Shown here one piece after another: positions 25,296 through 35,164 of a DNA stretch of 64,000 bases. Within the stretch, counting starts at the first letter, position 1; every line of letters starts with the position of its first letter. The notes beneath the pieces were generated by a model that saw only the letters and a program-made list of their open reading frames with translations, did no database searches and was not told the DNA's origin. Source of the DNA: Capsulimonas corticalis. Its GTDB lineage: Bacteria > Armatimonadota > Armatimonadia > Armatimonadales > Capsulimonadaceae. The stretch covers positions 3,286,001-3,350,000 of the forward strand of contig NZ_AP025739.1 in assembly GCF_003574315.2 (NCBI RefSeq), given 5' to 3'. The position numbers and the translations under genes were made by a program.

Positions 25296-25559
25296 TTAAG
25301 AGCGTTTGATACGGCTGCGCCAATGTCGGCGCGCCATCTGAATGGCTCCTAACACCGCGATTGTGACGAGGGAGGGAATCGCCATTCTCCAATAAGAGCC
25401 CATCGCCAAAAGCGCAAAGATGACGGGCGCGGCAAGCCGCGCGAAGAAACCGGGCGACTCTGGATAGAAGCGGCGCGAAAATTGCGGCGTCAACCCCAGA
25501 GCGAAAATTGCTGCGAGGGCGGCGAACATTCCGGCGAATGCAATGTTGAGTGTATCCAT
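25296..25559 (-). CDS. Small membrane protein of unknown function
   Basis: Starting at the ATG 25559 (GAAGG upstream) the product is 87 aa with two or three hydrophobic helices (IAFAGMFAALAAIFALG, FARLAAPVIFALLAMG and MAIPSLVTIAVLGAIQM) and a very basic tail (RRHWRSRIKRS). A longer frame to 25631 would overlap the helicase gene. It sits between the helicase and the BlaI unit on the same strand. Nothing indicates its role. Confidence 0.5.
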   Translation of the reverse strand: MDTLNIAFAGMFAALAAIFALGLTPQFSRRFYPESPGFFARLAAPVIFALLAMGSYWRMAIPSLVTIAVLGAIQMARRHWRSRIKRS

Positions 25560-25612
25560 AAATACCTTCAACGGATCGCGTGCGGAAATGTTGCGCCGAT
25601 GGGCATACGATT

Positions 25613-26890
25613 TTAGATAAATCGGCGCCACTCTTCGGGCAGGAACAGTATGTTTTGCGCGGCGCGCAGATAGGCGAGATAAGCGCTGGCCTGCGTCAAA
25701 TTTAACGTGCGCGCGGCGTGTTCGATCCCGGCGCCGACGACGATGAGCTTCGCGTCGGGAAGGTCTCCGCGACGGTTACAGCGGCCGGCCCGGCGGATGA
25801 GGTTTTCGGGCGGGCAGACCGTGCTTATCAGCACGGTGGCGTCGAGGTCGCTGGACTCGACGGCGTTCCCGGTCGTGAGGAGCAAGTAGCCTTCGCCTTC
25901 TTTCTCCAGTTCGCGCAGCTGCGCGTAGATGCGCCGGCGCTCGGAGGGCGGCTGCTCCGTATGGTAAAGAAAGACGCTGTGTGGGTAGGAGCCGGCGAGG
26001 CGCGAGCGCAGCGTGTCGGCGTCGCTGGCGGTTTCGCAGACCGCGAAGACTCGGGAGTTGATATAGTACGAGTGGCGGATCTGCTGCTCGATCTCCGCGA
26101 GCGGATCCTCAGTCATCAGATACTGGATGGTGGGGGCGACGGCGTTCAAAACTCCGGGCGCGTCGATCGCCTCCAGGAAGCTCAATTCTTCCTGGAACGG
26201 CGGCGGCATCGTGCTGCTCGCCACGATCACATCCGTGTCCTGAGCGAACAGGAATTCGACCAGGCGGTGGAAGCGCGAGAAGGCGTCCACCGAGTAGCCA
26301 TGCGCCTCGTCGAAGAAGAAAAGGTCGCGGCGCAGCGCCTCGCCCTCGGCGGGGGCGAACGCCGACGCCAGGCCATGCACGCCGCCGCCGCCGAAGAAGA
26401 GGTCGAGGAATCGATGGAACGTCGTCACGACCAGATCGACATCCGCCTCCAGCGGGTTCATCTCCTCCGTCGGCTCCTCGGTCCCATCCGCGCAGTATCG
26501 CACGCCAAAGCACTCTTCCGCCGCGGCGTCGGGAACGACCACCAGGGTGCGGGGAACTTCGTCGGCGCTTGCCCAGGACTTCAGATAGGGGCCGATGCGG
26601 TAGAGGTAATCATCGAGCGGGGAGCCGTCCTGCGCGATCAGGAACAAGCGGCGAGGCGCGCCGCCTCGCCGTACGCCGAGCGCCGGGATCACCACGGCTT
26701 CCGTTTTTCCGGCCCCGCAGGGCGCGGCCAGCAGGTATCCCGCGTCGCTTTCCTGCTGAGACAATTTTTCGTAGAGCTCCGCCTGCCATTCGCGCGCGCG
26801 GGGCAGGAAACCGGCGCTGCTGAGCCGGTAGGAAGCGCTGGCGACGCTGCCTGCGTCGATCGAGGTCGCGAGTTCAGGGGACATAGCCAT
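25613..26890 (-). CDS. Cas3-like DEAH helicase without Cas neighbours
   Basis: This 425-aa superfamily-2 helicase has Walker A APCGAGKTEA (residues 56-65), Walker B DEAH (194-197), a motif III equivalent ASSTMP (about 224-229), a late motif V region TGNAVESSDLDATVLIST and motif VI IRRAGRCNRRG (about 364-375). The wording of motifs I, V and VI is that of Cas3-type helicases. There is no HD nuclease domain, no other cas gene and no repeat array here. The upstream neighbour is pyrE. It may be a defence or housekeeping helicase; its role is open. Confidence 0.8.
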   Translation of the reverse strand: MAMSPELATSIDAGSVASASYRLSSAGFLPRAREWQAELYEKLSQQESDAGYLLAAPCGAGKTEAVVIPALGVRRGGAPRRLFLIAQDGSPLDDYLYRIGPYLKSWASADEVPRTLVVVPDAAAEECFGVRYCADGTEEPTEEMNPLEADVDLVVTTFHRFLDLFFGGGGVHGLASAFAPAEGEALRRDLFFFDEAHGYSVDAFSRFHRLVEFLFAQDTDVIVASSTMPPPFQEELSFLEAIDAPGVLNAVAPTIQYLMTEDPLAEIEQQIRHSYYINSRVFAVCETASDADTLRSRLAGSYPHSVFLYHTEQPPSERRRIYAQLRELEKEGEGYLLLTTGNAVESSDLDATVLISTVCPPENLIRRAGRCNRRGDLPDAKLIVVGAGIEHAARTLNLTQASAYLAYLRAAQNILFLPEEWRRFI

Positions 26891-26954
26891 CAGGATTGAT
26901 TATCTCTTTTGGTCGTGCGAGCGCGGGATGAATTGCGCGTTTCTTCAGTGGCGG

Positions 26955-27551
26955 TTACGCGGTCGGCTTGAGCAGATGGCTGCTGCCGCGCTCCGTCAGC
27001 GGAATGGCGGCGAGCCATTCGGGGAGGGCGTCGGGCGCGAACTTCTCGACGTCGAGCGTCAGGAGCGCCTCCAGCGGAACGCCGAACTGAGTCTTGCCGC
27101 CGCTGCGGTCGGCGAGGACGGCGACGCCCATCAGTTCGCCGCCATGCAGCCGCACCGCGTCGATCGTATCGCGGACACTGCCGCCGGTGGTCAGAATATC
27201 ATCCACCACCAGGACGCGCTCGCCGGGATTGATATGGAAGCCTCGGCGCAGCACGCGCCCCTGGCCGTCGTCGCCGCGCTCGGCGAAGATGCTGCGCGTT
27301 CCCAGATGCTTGGCGACCTCATAAGCGAGCAGCATGCCGCCCGTGGTCGGCCCGACAACGAGCTCCACATTCTTGTCCTTGAACCGCTCGGCGATCTCGC
27401 GGCAAAGCCGCTCGACATGCTGGGGGTACTGCAATACCTGGAATTTCTCCAGATACGTCGCGCTGTGATATCCGGACGCCAGAAGGAAATGTCCCTCCAG
27501 AAGCGCGCCCGATTCCTTGAAAATCTCTAAAGCCTGATCGTTGGTCAACAT
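26955..27551 (-). CDS. pyrE: Orotate phosphoribosyltransferase
   Basis: This 198-aa protein starts MLTNDQALEIFKESGALLEGHFLLASG, the usual PyrE start. The PRPP-binding motif is VLVVDDILTTGGSV (about residues 115-128), and VVGPTTGGMLLAYEVAKHLG is the flexible-loop region. It makes OMP from orotate and PRPP in pyrimidine synthesis. It is 64 bp upstream of the helicase on the same strand. No other pyr gene is nearby. Confidence 0.95.
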   Translation of the reverse strand: MLTNDQALEIFKESGALLEGHFLLASGYHSATYLEKFQVLQYPQHVERLCREIAERFKDKNVELVVGPTTGGMLLAYEVAKHLGTRSIFAERGDDGQGRVLRRGFHINPGERVLVVDDILTTGGSVRDTIDAVRLHGGELMGVAVLADRSGGKTQFGVPLEALLTLDVEKFAPDALPEWLAAIPLTERGSSHLLKPTA

Positions 27552-27700
27552 AGTGCCTATGGGTTTCGGCCCGTACTCCGATGATTCCTGCTTTCGGGAA
27601 CGGAATTTGCCTCAAGAATTGGAATCGCTTACCCGCTTCCCATTCGGTATACCCATTTTGCGCGCCGCGGTTCATGGGAATCCGTGGAGATTGCATTTTC

Positions 27701-29281
27701 CTATTGAGGGTGGTGCTGATAGACTCTCGCGCGGCGGACGCAAGGCGCGGCGCCCAGTTGTACGGCGTATTCGTCGCCGTTCAGCCGCCGGCCGGGGATC
27801 CATTGGCCGTCGGCGTAATCGCCTTCGGTGATATCGAGGAAATCGACTTCGCCGGGAGTGTGGGGATCGGCGTGAAACTGGACGGAGAACCCAAAGCCTG
27901 CGATGAGGTAATCGCCGGGGCCGAGCGTGATGATCAGGCCGCCGGCCGGCGGCTGTCCTGGCGCGAGCGCTTTTGGGAATCTGATCTGCAATCGAAAGCC
28001 GCCTAAGTCCAGGCCCGCCTCGGGGGCGGGTGTTTGGAGAATACCGCGCATCGTGTTTGTGTTGAAATGCGGCGCGAGGACGGGCGCCATGCCGGAAAGC
28101 AGGCGATAGGATTGGGCTAGGAGGGAGCCGCTCGGATCGGTCTGGATGCCGAGGGAAGCGTCCGCGACCGGTCCCGCGATGACTTCCTCCAGAGCGCCGC
28201 CGATGCTCTCGATGCCGAACGGAGAGAATCCCAGCGCGGAATGTTCGCCGATGGCGTAAAAAGCGCAGGCGGGCGCGGTGTGGTCGCGCCGCGCCTCCGG
28301 GATAAAAAGAGGGTTGCCATTGCGGGCGTAGTCGGCGCAGACGCAAGCGAAGTCATCAATATAGATGTCGGGGGCGAGAAGTTCGATCGCGGGCGCGGCG
28401 GCGCGCCAGATGTCCATCATGCGCGAAACGGGACCGCCGTTGGGATACTCGCCCGGCGGCTGGCCTTCGTACTGTACGAGCCAGGCGTTGGCGAAGTGCG
28501 GAAGGGGGTACTCGGCGCGGCCGGCTTCGGCGACGCGTCCTACGAAGCGTCCAAATCCCCACGACATAAACGCTTCGCTGGCGTCACTGCCGAAGATGTC
28601 GGCCCACATTGCGTTTGGACCAGAGTTTAGGCGTGCGTGCGCGAGGCCGGGATGCAGTGCGCCGGCGTTTTCCTGGAGGGAACCGATGAGCGAGGAAGGG
28701 ACCGGCTGCGAGAAGACGCGTTCGGCGGGCGCGGAGTAGTCGCGCTGGGCGCGCATCAAGCCGACTTCATTCTCCACCTGCATCATGACGACGGTTCGGC
28801 GCTCGGAATCGACCTCGCGCAGATGGCGCATCAGGGCGGCGAAGGCGCGCGCGTCGGCTTGCACGGTCTCTTCACAGAAACTGCTCAGGGGAAGAACGTC
28901 GTGTCCGGGGCGGGACTGGGCATGGATAAATCTCGCTGGGTTTGTCTTGACCCACTCCGGGGCGTATGTCGAGCGTCCGTTTTTGAAGGCGCCGAACCAG
29001 AGCGGGACGAGACGCATGCCGTGCCGGCGCGCGCCTTCCAGTAACCCATCCACCAGCCTGAAATCGAATTCGCCTTCGACGGGCTCGATCAGCTCCCAGC
29101 TCACCGGCGTCAGCGCCGTGTTGCAGTGGAGTGACGTCATGCGCTCCCAGACACGCTCCATATAGGCAAGGCTGCTGGAACTGGAGTTATGGACTTCGCC
29201 GCCGAGCATCAGAAACGGCGCGCCGTCCACAATGAGCTGCGCGCCGCCGTCGGCGCGCTGAAGATAGGGCAATGGTTTCAT
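27701..29281 (-). CDS. GH35-like glycoside hydrolase (DUF5597-type C-terminus)
   Basis: The ATG at 29281 gives 526 aa; the open frame extends further upstream but into non-coding sequence, and the family start MKPLPYLQRADGGAQLIVDGAPFLMLGGEVHNSS fits this ATG. The TIM barrel begins with FLMLGGEVHNSS (split here as usual), SLHCNTALTPVSWELIEP, RLVPLWFGAFKNG, and VVMMQVENEVG, where the NE pair is the likely acid/base of clan GH-A enzymes. A C-terminal beta domain follows. The substrate is probably a beta-galactoside, but exact specificity is unknown. There is no signal peptide, so it is cytoplasmic. It follows the GH36-like gene by 98 nt. Confidence 0.8.
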   Translation of the reverse strand: MKPLPYLQRADGGAQLIVDGAPFLMLGGEVHNSSSSSLAYMERVWERMTSLHCNTALTPVSWELIEPVEGEFDFRLVDGLLEGARRHGMRLVPLWFGAFKNGRSTYAPEWVKTNPARFIHAQSRPGHDVLPLSSFCEETVQADARAFAALMRHLREVDSERRTVVMMQVENEVGLMRAQRDYSAPAERVFSQPVPSSLIGSLQENAGALHPGLAHARLNSGPNAMWADIFGSDASEAFMSWGFGRFVGRVAEAGRAEYPLPHFANAWLVQYEGQPPGEYPNGGPVSRMMDIWRAAAPAIELLAPDIYIDDFACVCADYARNGNPLFIPEARRDHTAPACAFYAIGEHSALGFSPFGIESIGGALEEVIAGPVADASLGIQTDPSGSLLAQSYRLLSGMAPVLAPHFNTNTMRGILQTPAPEAGLDLGGFRLQIRFPKALAPGQPPAGGLIITLGPGDYLIAGFGFSVQFHADPHTPGEVDFLDITEGDYADGQWIPGRRLNGDEYAVQLGAAPCVRRARVYQHHPQ

Positions 29282-29379
29282 GGCGCAGGGTTCGCTCCCG
29301 CCGCGCAATGTTCCTGCGTTATTTCGTGTCCCACGCGTCCCACGCTTGAGCATGGGGGTCTGCACGATTGCAACAATGA

Positions 29380-32004
29380 TTACGGCGTGAGGCGCGATGA
29401 CGATTTCGTGGCTTGATCGGCTCCCACCTTCCGATAAAACAGCAGCACGCTGCTCTTGGGCTGCGCCAGCGTGATCGATACCCCGCGCTCCATTGCCTCG
29501 CGTCCGCTCATGCGCCATTTTTTGCCCGTGAGGGAATCCTCGAACTCATACTGCCCTGCTGGATCCAGGGCGCTGAGCGGGAACGTCGCCGAGGAGTAGG
29601 GGCATGAAGCGCGGCGCATGGCGACGATGAGGCCGCTGTTGAGATCGTCGCGGTGCATCTGGTAGGCGCCCCAGACGGTTTCTTCCGAGGAATAGGGCGT
29701 GAGCGGGTAGTAGCCGCCTTCGTAGTAGGGTCGTGCGCGGGTGAAGTCCGCCATTCTCGCTTTGTGATAGCCGAGCGAGTAATCTTTGGGGATATCTTTG
29801 GGCGCGGGCAGGCCGAAGCCCATCGCGGCGCTGAGGGCGCCGTGGAAGTTATAGAGGTCGCCGAGCCGCGCTTGCGGGGTGGTTCCGTTCAGCGGCAGCC
29901 AGTAGGAAAGGCCGAGCGTGTGGAGCTGGACGCCGAGCGGGTTTTCGCCGCCCAGCGACAGATAGTCGCTGCGCCAGAGCGGGATGGCGCGTCCGGCCAG
30001 CTCGATGTCCAGACGGCGGCCGCCGCTGGCGCAGTTATCGATCAGTAAATGCGGGAAGCGGCGGTGGAGTTCGTCCCAGAAGGAGTACAGGCCCATGATG
30101 TGCCGGGTTTCCGTCAGGCCCACGTGATCGGGCGCGTCGGCTTTTTGCCAGAACTCTAGTGGCGCGACGTTGAAATCCTGACGCAGACAGTCCACATGAT
30201 AATCTTTGATCATGTGGGACGTAAACTCGATCAGCCACTTCAATGCGTCGGGATTGCCCAAGTTGAGCAGACGCCGCTTGTCGCCGGGATCTCCCATGCT
30301 GAGGAACCAGTCCGGGTGCTGCGTCGGCAGCGCCGTTCCCTCCATGGCGCGTTCGGGTTCGAACCAGAGCAGGAACTTCATGCCGGCGGCGTGCGCGGCG
30401 TCGCTGATCGGGCGCATGCCGTGCGGGTGCGCGATCGGGTTCGCATTCCAGTTACCGACCTGGTCATACCATTTCGCGCTGGCTTCTTGCTCGGAAAAGC
30501 TTTCCGCCGTTCCATACCAGCCCGCATCGATCCAGAAGTAGTCGTATTTCAGACCCAGATCTTTGATATGCTGGATGGTTTGCAGCGTGGTCTGGTCTTT
30601 GACGCCGCCCCAGGAACCCTGCGTGAGCGGCGGCGTCTGAATGCGCCCATCGACGCGCGGCGTGTGGTGGTCGATGATGAACTGGCGAAGATTGTTGTTT
30701 CCGTTGATCGGTTTTCCGCTCCAGAAGACGAGGGAGATGCTGGGAGTGCGGACCTCTTCGCCGGGCGCGAGCGTGAAGTGCGTGTGCTGGAGACCGGCGG
30801 TGATCGGGATGCGATCTTCATAGCCGCGCGTGATGCTGGACGCCCACTGTCCGCTCCAGCCGATGGCGACGACCACGCCGTTGTCGCCGGTCTGCAAATT
30901 ATAGTACGGCATCCAGTTGTCGGAGGAGCGGCCGCCGCCCGCGATCATCTCAAAGTCCGTCGGCGTCAGGCCCGGCTGCGTGGGCGTCACGGGATCGGCC
31001 TGATAGCGGAAATCGTCGATATCGCCATGTGAGCCGTGCGAGCGATACAGAAATGTCGTGTCGTTGTCGCCGGCCCAGTCCAGGCGCAGCGGCAGGACAT
31101 TCTCAATGATCGGCGTATTTTGCGTCCCGTCGTTGCGCAGGCGCAGCACCCACTCCGCGGCGGGGCTGGCGGCGTACTGTTTGAACTCTTCGACCAGAGT
31201 CAGGCCCGTCGCGGGGTCGTGAAAAGTCTGCGTATGGAGTGTGACGCCTTGGGAGAGAGCGCCAGTCTTGGCCTTCTTGCTCCATGAAGACAAGAAATCA
31301 TCGGATGATTTGCCATCGTAAACGAACGAGAAAATCTGCTTTTTGGGCGTCTGCTGCTCCGCGAGCGTTTCGCCGATCCAGTAGGACTTTCCGTCCGCGC
31401 ACTCCACTCGGGCGTCGCCCCAGTCGGCGTGCGCGTAGGTGATTCGGCCGTCGAGCGCATGGACTTTGAGCGTAAACTCAGTCACATCGGGCAGCGGGAC
31501 ATCGACTTCATACGCGCCGTCGCTGGGCCTGCGGGTCGGGCTGGCCCAGATCTGTTTGCCGCCCGCCTCCACGGAGAAGACTAACCGCGCCGGTATGCCG
31601 TGATAGGAGAGCGTCGCCTTGTTGCGATCTAGGCCCACCCAGGCATGAAAACGCCTGGCCGGAAGGCCCGTCACGATACGCACCTCGGAATCGGCGTGCG
31701 TGCCGAGCCCATGCGTGAACGTGCGGTCGCCGATATCAATGGGTGTTCCCTGAAAGGCGCGTCCCTGCGTGAGGTATCCCCATTGCTGATGCACCCCGAT
31801 CACCTGGACCATGGACGGACGCGGATTAAGCGCCGCCTCCGTCCAGCGTTGCGAGATTGCGAGCGAAGAGTGCGAATCGGACATCAGCGTTTGCCTTGAA
31901 AGAATCGAAGCGCCGGATGCGGGCAGGGGAGTTCCGCTCAGAAGAAGGGACACGCCGCAAAGAAGCAGCGCCGGAATTTCCGCGCGAATGTGTGGGATGT
32001 TCAC
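29380..32004 (-). CDS. Exported GH36-like alpha-galactosidase with NPCBM domain
   Basis: I take the GTG at 32004, giving 874 aa with a signal-type helix (ALLLCGVSLLLSGTPLPASG, about residues 12-31). An NPCBM carbohydrate-binding domain (about 50-205: FTHGLGTHADSEV and YAHADWGDARVEC) leads into a beta supersandwich and a GH36 barrel. The catalytic region holds YFWIDAGWYG, DCLRQDFNVAPLEFW (likely nucleophile Asp in RQDFN) and NCASGGRRLDIEL. It hydrolyses alpha-galactosides outside the cytoplasm. The longer frame to 32094 would put the signal helix internally. The gene leads the GH36-GH35 pair. Confidence 0.85.
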   Translation of the reverse strand: MNIPHIRAEIPALLLCGVSLLLSGTPLPASGASILSRQTLMSDSHSSLAISQRWTEAALNPRPSMVQVIGVHQQWGYLTQGRAFQGTPIDIGDRTFTHGLGTHADSEVRIVTGLPARRFHAWVGLDRNKATLSYHGIPARLVFSVEAGGKQIWASPTRRPSDGAYEVDVPLPDVTEFTLKVHALDGRITYAHADWGDARVECADGKSYWIGETLAEQQTPKKQIFSFVYDGKSSDDFLSSWSKKAKTGALSQGVTLHTQTFHDPATGLTLVEEFKQYAASPAAEWVLRLRNDGTQNTPIIENVLPLRLDWAGDNDTTFLYRSHGSHGDIDDFRYQADPVTPTQPGLTPTDFEMIAGGGRSSDNWMPYYNLQTGDNGVVVAIGWSGQWASSITRGYEDRIPITAGLQHTHFTLAPGEEVRTPSISLVFWSGKPINGNNNLRQFIIDHHTPRVDGRIQTPPLTQGSWGGVKDQTTLQTIQHIKDLGLKYDYFWIDAGWYGTAESFSEQEASAKWYDQVGNWNANPIAHPHGMRPISDAAHAAGMKFLLWFEPERAMEGTALPTQHPDWFLSMGDPGDKRRLLNLGNPDALKWLIEFTSHMIKDYHVDCLRQDFNVAPLEFWQKADAPDHVGLTETRHIMGLYSFWDELHRRFPHLLIDNCASGGRRLDIELAGRAIPLWRSDYLSLGGENPLGVQLHTLGLSYWLPLNGTTPQARLGDLYNFHGALSAAMGFGLPAPKDIPKDYSLGYHKARMADFTRARPYYEGGYYPLTPYSSEETVWGAYQMHRDDLNSGLIVAMRRASCPYSSATFPLSALDPAGQYEFEDSLTGKKWRMSGREAMERGVSITLAQPKSSVLLFYRKVGADQATKSSSRLTP

Positions 32005-32132
32005 AAAACCTCGTCCAGAGCCAGCGCTCTTTTCATTGCCGACGGTAATCTGTTGTGCTATCACAATTATACTATGACAGCAGAGTTCTGGCAATGGGGA
32101 ATTTTACCTACCGCCGGCCTTCGCGCAACCCC

Positions 32133-32283
32133 TGGCAAACCCACCCCCGGCCTTCGGCCGACCCCTCCCGCGACGGGAAGGGTTTGTAAGATTGCCTCGT
32201 ACGAAAGCCGCCTGCGACATCAATCCGAATTACCCTTCCCGTCGGCGGGAGGGGTCGGCCGAAGGCCGGGGGTGGGTTTGCCA
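32133..32283. repeat. Long inverted repeat (family B) upstream of the GH36 gene
   Basis: Two arms of 51 and 52 nt (32133-32183 and 32232-32283) are inverted copies differing by one inserted G, with a 48-nt centre. Arms contain internal CGGCC-TTC-GGCCG and CCCG/CGGG hairpins. More degenerate copies of the CCGGCCTTCGGCC module flank it on both sides. It fills most of the 336-bp gap between the GH36-like start (32004) and the ArsR-methyltransferase stop (32341); the rest shows only an AT-rich possible promoter near 32040-32090. Confidence 0.85.
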
Positions 32284-32340
32284 GGAGGTGGCCGAAGGCT
32301 GGGGGAGGTCACTCGCGGCGCGCAAAGCACTGGGGGTAGA

Positions 32341-33264
32341 TCACTTCTCCGCCACCGCCATCACCGTTTCAAAGTGCGGGGCGTCTTCCTCGCGGCCGAC
32401 GATGGAGACGTCGATGGCCTGGAACTTTGCGCCGCGCAGCAGTTCGATCAGCTCGACCTGGGAGAAGCCGAGCCAGACGTCGCCGTACAGTTCGCGCGCG
32501 CCGTCGAAGTCGTGTTTGAGCAGGTCGAGAATGGCGATGCGGCCGCCGGGACGTAAAATCCGCCAGGCTTCGGAGATCGCCTTCTTGGGGTGCAGGGCAT
32601 GGTGGAGCGCTTGATGCATCAGGACGAGATCGACGCACTCATTGTCCATCGGCAGTTCTTCTAAGTCGCCGAGGCGATACTCTAAGTTTGTGACGCCGTT
32701 GCGGCGGGCGATGTCCGCGCCGTACTCCACCATCTTGACGGAGTTATCCACGGCGATGACGCGTTTGGCGCGCTGGGCGAGCGAGAGCGAAAGCGTGCCT
32801 TCGCCGGCGCCCAGGTCCGCGATATCGATCGGGGGCAGCAGGCGCAGAAGCATCTCGGAAAGGGCTTTCCAGCTTCGCCCGGGAACGTAATCGCGGCCGA
32901 AGCGGCCGGCGAGTTCGTCGAAGTAGCCGCGCAGGTCGTCCTTGCGCCGGGTGAGGATCAGCTGCAAACCCTCGTCGTCGTGCGCCGCCTCGGCGATCTC
33001 TTCCGTACATCGGCTCAGGACCTCCGTGAGGATCGTCTGCGCCCCCGGCGGAGCCGAAGCCCGATAAATGCTTTTTTGGCCGACGCGCCTTGCCTCGACA
33101 AATCCCTCCTGCTTCAGTTGCGAAAGCTGCATCGAGATGCTGCTCTGGCCCACGCCGAGAATCTCCTGAAGCTCGGCGACGCTCAGATCTTCCTGCGCGA
33201 GCAGCCGTAATACACGCACACGCCCCTTGTCGCCCAGCAGTCGTAACGATTTCAATAAGTCCAT
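32341..33264 (-). CDS. ArsR-type regulator fused to a SAM-dependent methyltransferase domain
   Basis: The 307-aa protein has an N-terminal ArsR winged helix (residues 1-75: [42 protein letters not shown]). A class I methyltransferase domain follows, with SAM motif [16 protein letters not shown] (near 147) and [11 protein letters not shown]. It is divergent from ahcY, which clears S-adenosylhomocysteine, and a 24-bp palindrome lies between them. This layout matches SahR-like control of the methyl cycle, where the methyltransferase-like part would sense SAH or SAM. Whether it still methylates anything is unknown. Confidence 0.85.
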   Translation of the reverse strand: MDLLKSLRLLGDKGRVRVLRLLAQEDLSVAELQEILGVGQSSISMQLSQLKQEGFVEARRVGQKSIYRASAPPGAQTILTEVLSRCTEEIAEAAHDDEGLQLILTRRKDDLRGYFDELAGRFGRDYVPGRSWKALSEMLLRLLPPIDIADLGAGEGTLSLSLAQRAKRVIAVDNSVKMVEYGADIARRNGVTNLEYRLGDLEELPMDNECVDLVLMHQALHHALHPKKAISEAWRILRPGGRIAILDLLKHDFDGARELYGDVWLGFSQVELIELLRGAKFQAIDVSIVGREEDAPHFETVMAVAEK

Positions 33265-33275
33265 AAAACTATTAT

Positions 33276-33299
33276 ATCAAGAAATCATGATTTATTGAT
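33276..33299. promoter_or_regulatory. 24-bp palindromic operator between the ArsR-methyltransferase and ahcY
   Basis: ATCAAGAAATCA pairs with TGATTTATTGAT with one mismatch in 12. The centre AAATCATGATTT is perfect. It stands 11 bp from the regulator start and 46 bp before ahcY. A possible -10 TATAAT (33322-33327) lies downstream, though its distance to the GGAGG at 33334 is very short. Confidence 0.8.
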
Positions 33300-33345
33300 G
33301 ATTTTATTTGCAAGAGTGCGGTATAATCCGAGCGGAGGAAATTTT

Positions 33346-34776
<1,431 letters not shown>

Positions 34777-34785
34777 GAGGGGAGA

Positions 34786-34828
34786 GCCCTCACCCCCGGC
34801 CCCTCTCCCAATTTTGGGAGAGGGGGAG
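34786..34828. repeat. Dispersed palindromic repeat, copy 2 (after ahcY)
   Basis: This is the reverse complement of the copy at 7735-7779: GCCCTCACCCCCGGCC, then CCCCTCTCCCAA and TTGGGAGAGGGG around TT. Placed 10 nt after the ahcY stop, it could end that transcript here. Confidence 0.8.
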
Positions 34829-34874
34829 TAAGATGCCCCCCGGCCCCCACAGTTCACAGGGGTAGGTTTTTCCG

Positions 34875-35079
34875 ACCCCGCATTGAAATACGGGGCTGGG
34901 GGTTGCTTCGCAACCAGTGCCCAAAGGGCGCCCATCGTCCCGGACGGAAGACAAAGAACCGCATACGATTGCACTCTTCCGTCCGGGACGGACGGTCGGC
35001 GCGAAGCGCCCCCAGCCCCGTAATTTATTGCGGGGTCCTTAATGCGAAGCGCCCCCAGCCGGGTAATTTATTGCCCGGT
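34875..35079. repeat. Multi-hairpin inverted repeat (family A) between ahcY and metE
   Basis: It shares with 18921-19069 the CCCCG-loop-CGGGG-CTGGGGG module, a GC-rich TTC-loop hairpin (GGTTGC/GCAACC on one side, GGCGC/GCGCC on the other) and the CCGTCCCGGACGG end. The centre keeps GATTGCACTCTTCCGTCCGG, matching GATTGCGCTCTTCCGTCCGG in the first copy. A third, partial unit (35041-35079) has CCGGG/CCCGG stems. With the palindrome at 34786 it fills most of the 388-bp ahcY-metE gap; the last 85 bp hold the probable metE promoter (TACAAT near 35142). Confidence 0.88.
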
Positions 35080-35164
35080 ACGCGAAAAACCTACCGTTAT
35101 GAGACCCTTCACAGGGGCACACATATCACAGATTTATTTGTTACAATCGCAATTTAGGATAGCC

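Noticed and set aside
25613-26890. CRISPR-Cas locus
   Set aside because: Only one Cas3-like helicase is present; no repeats or other cas genes are seen in the window.
32010-32094. Longer N-terminus for the GH36-like protein
   Set aside because: It would bury the signal peptide; the GTG at 32004 puts the signal helix at the N-terminus.
33265-33345. SAH or SAM riboswitch before ahcY
   Set aside because: The leader is too short and shows no conserved riboswitch core; the palindrome is better explained as a protein operator.
34786-34828. Simple intrinsic terminator only
   Set aside because: A matching copy at 7735 between divergent genes, with shared flanks, shows it is a dispersed repeat, even if it also terminates here.
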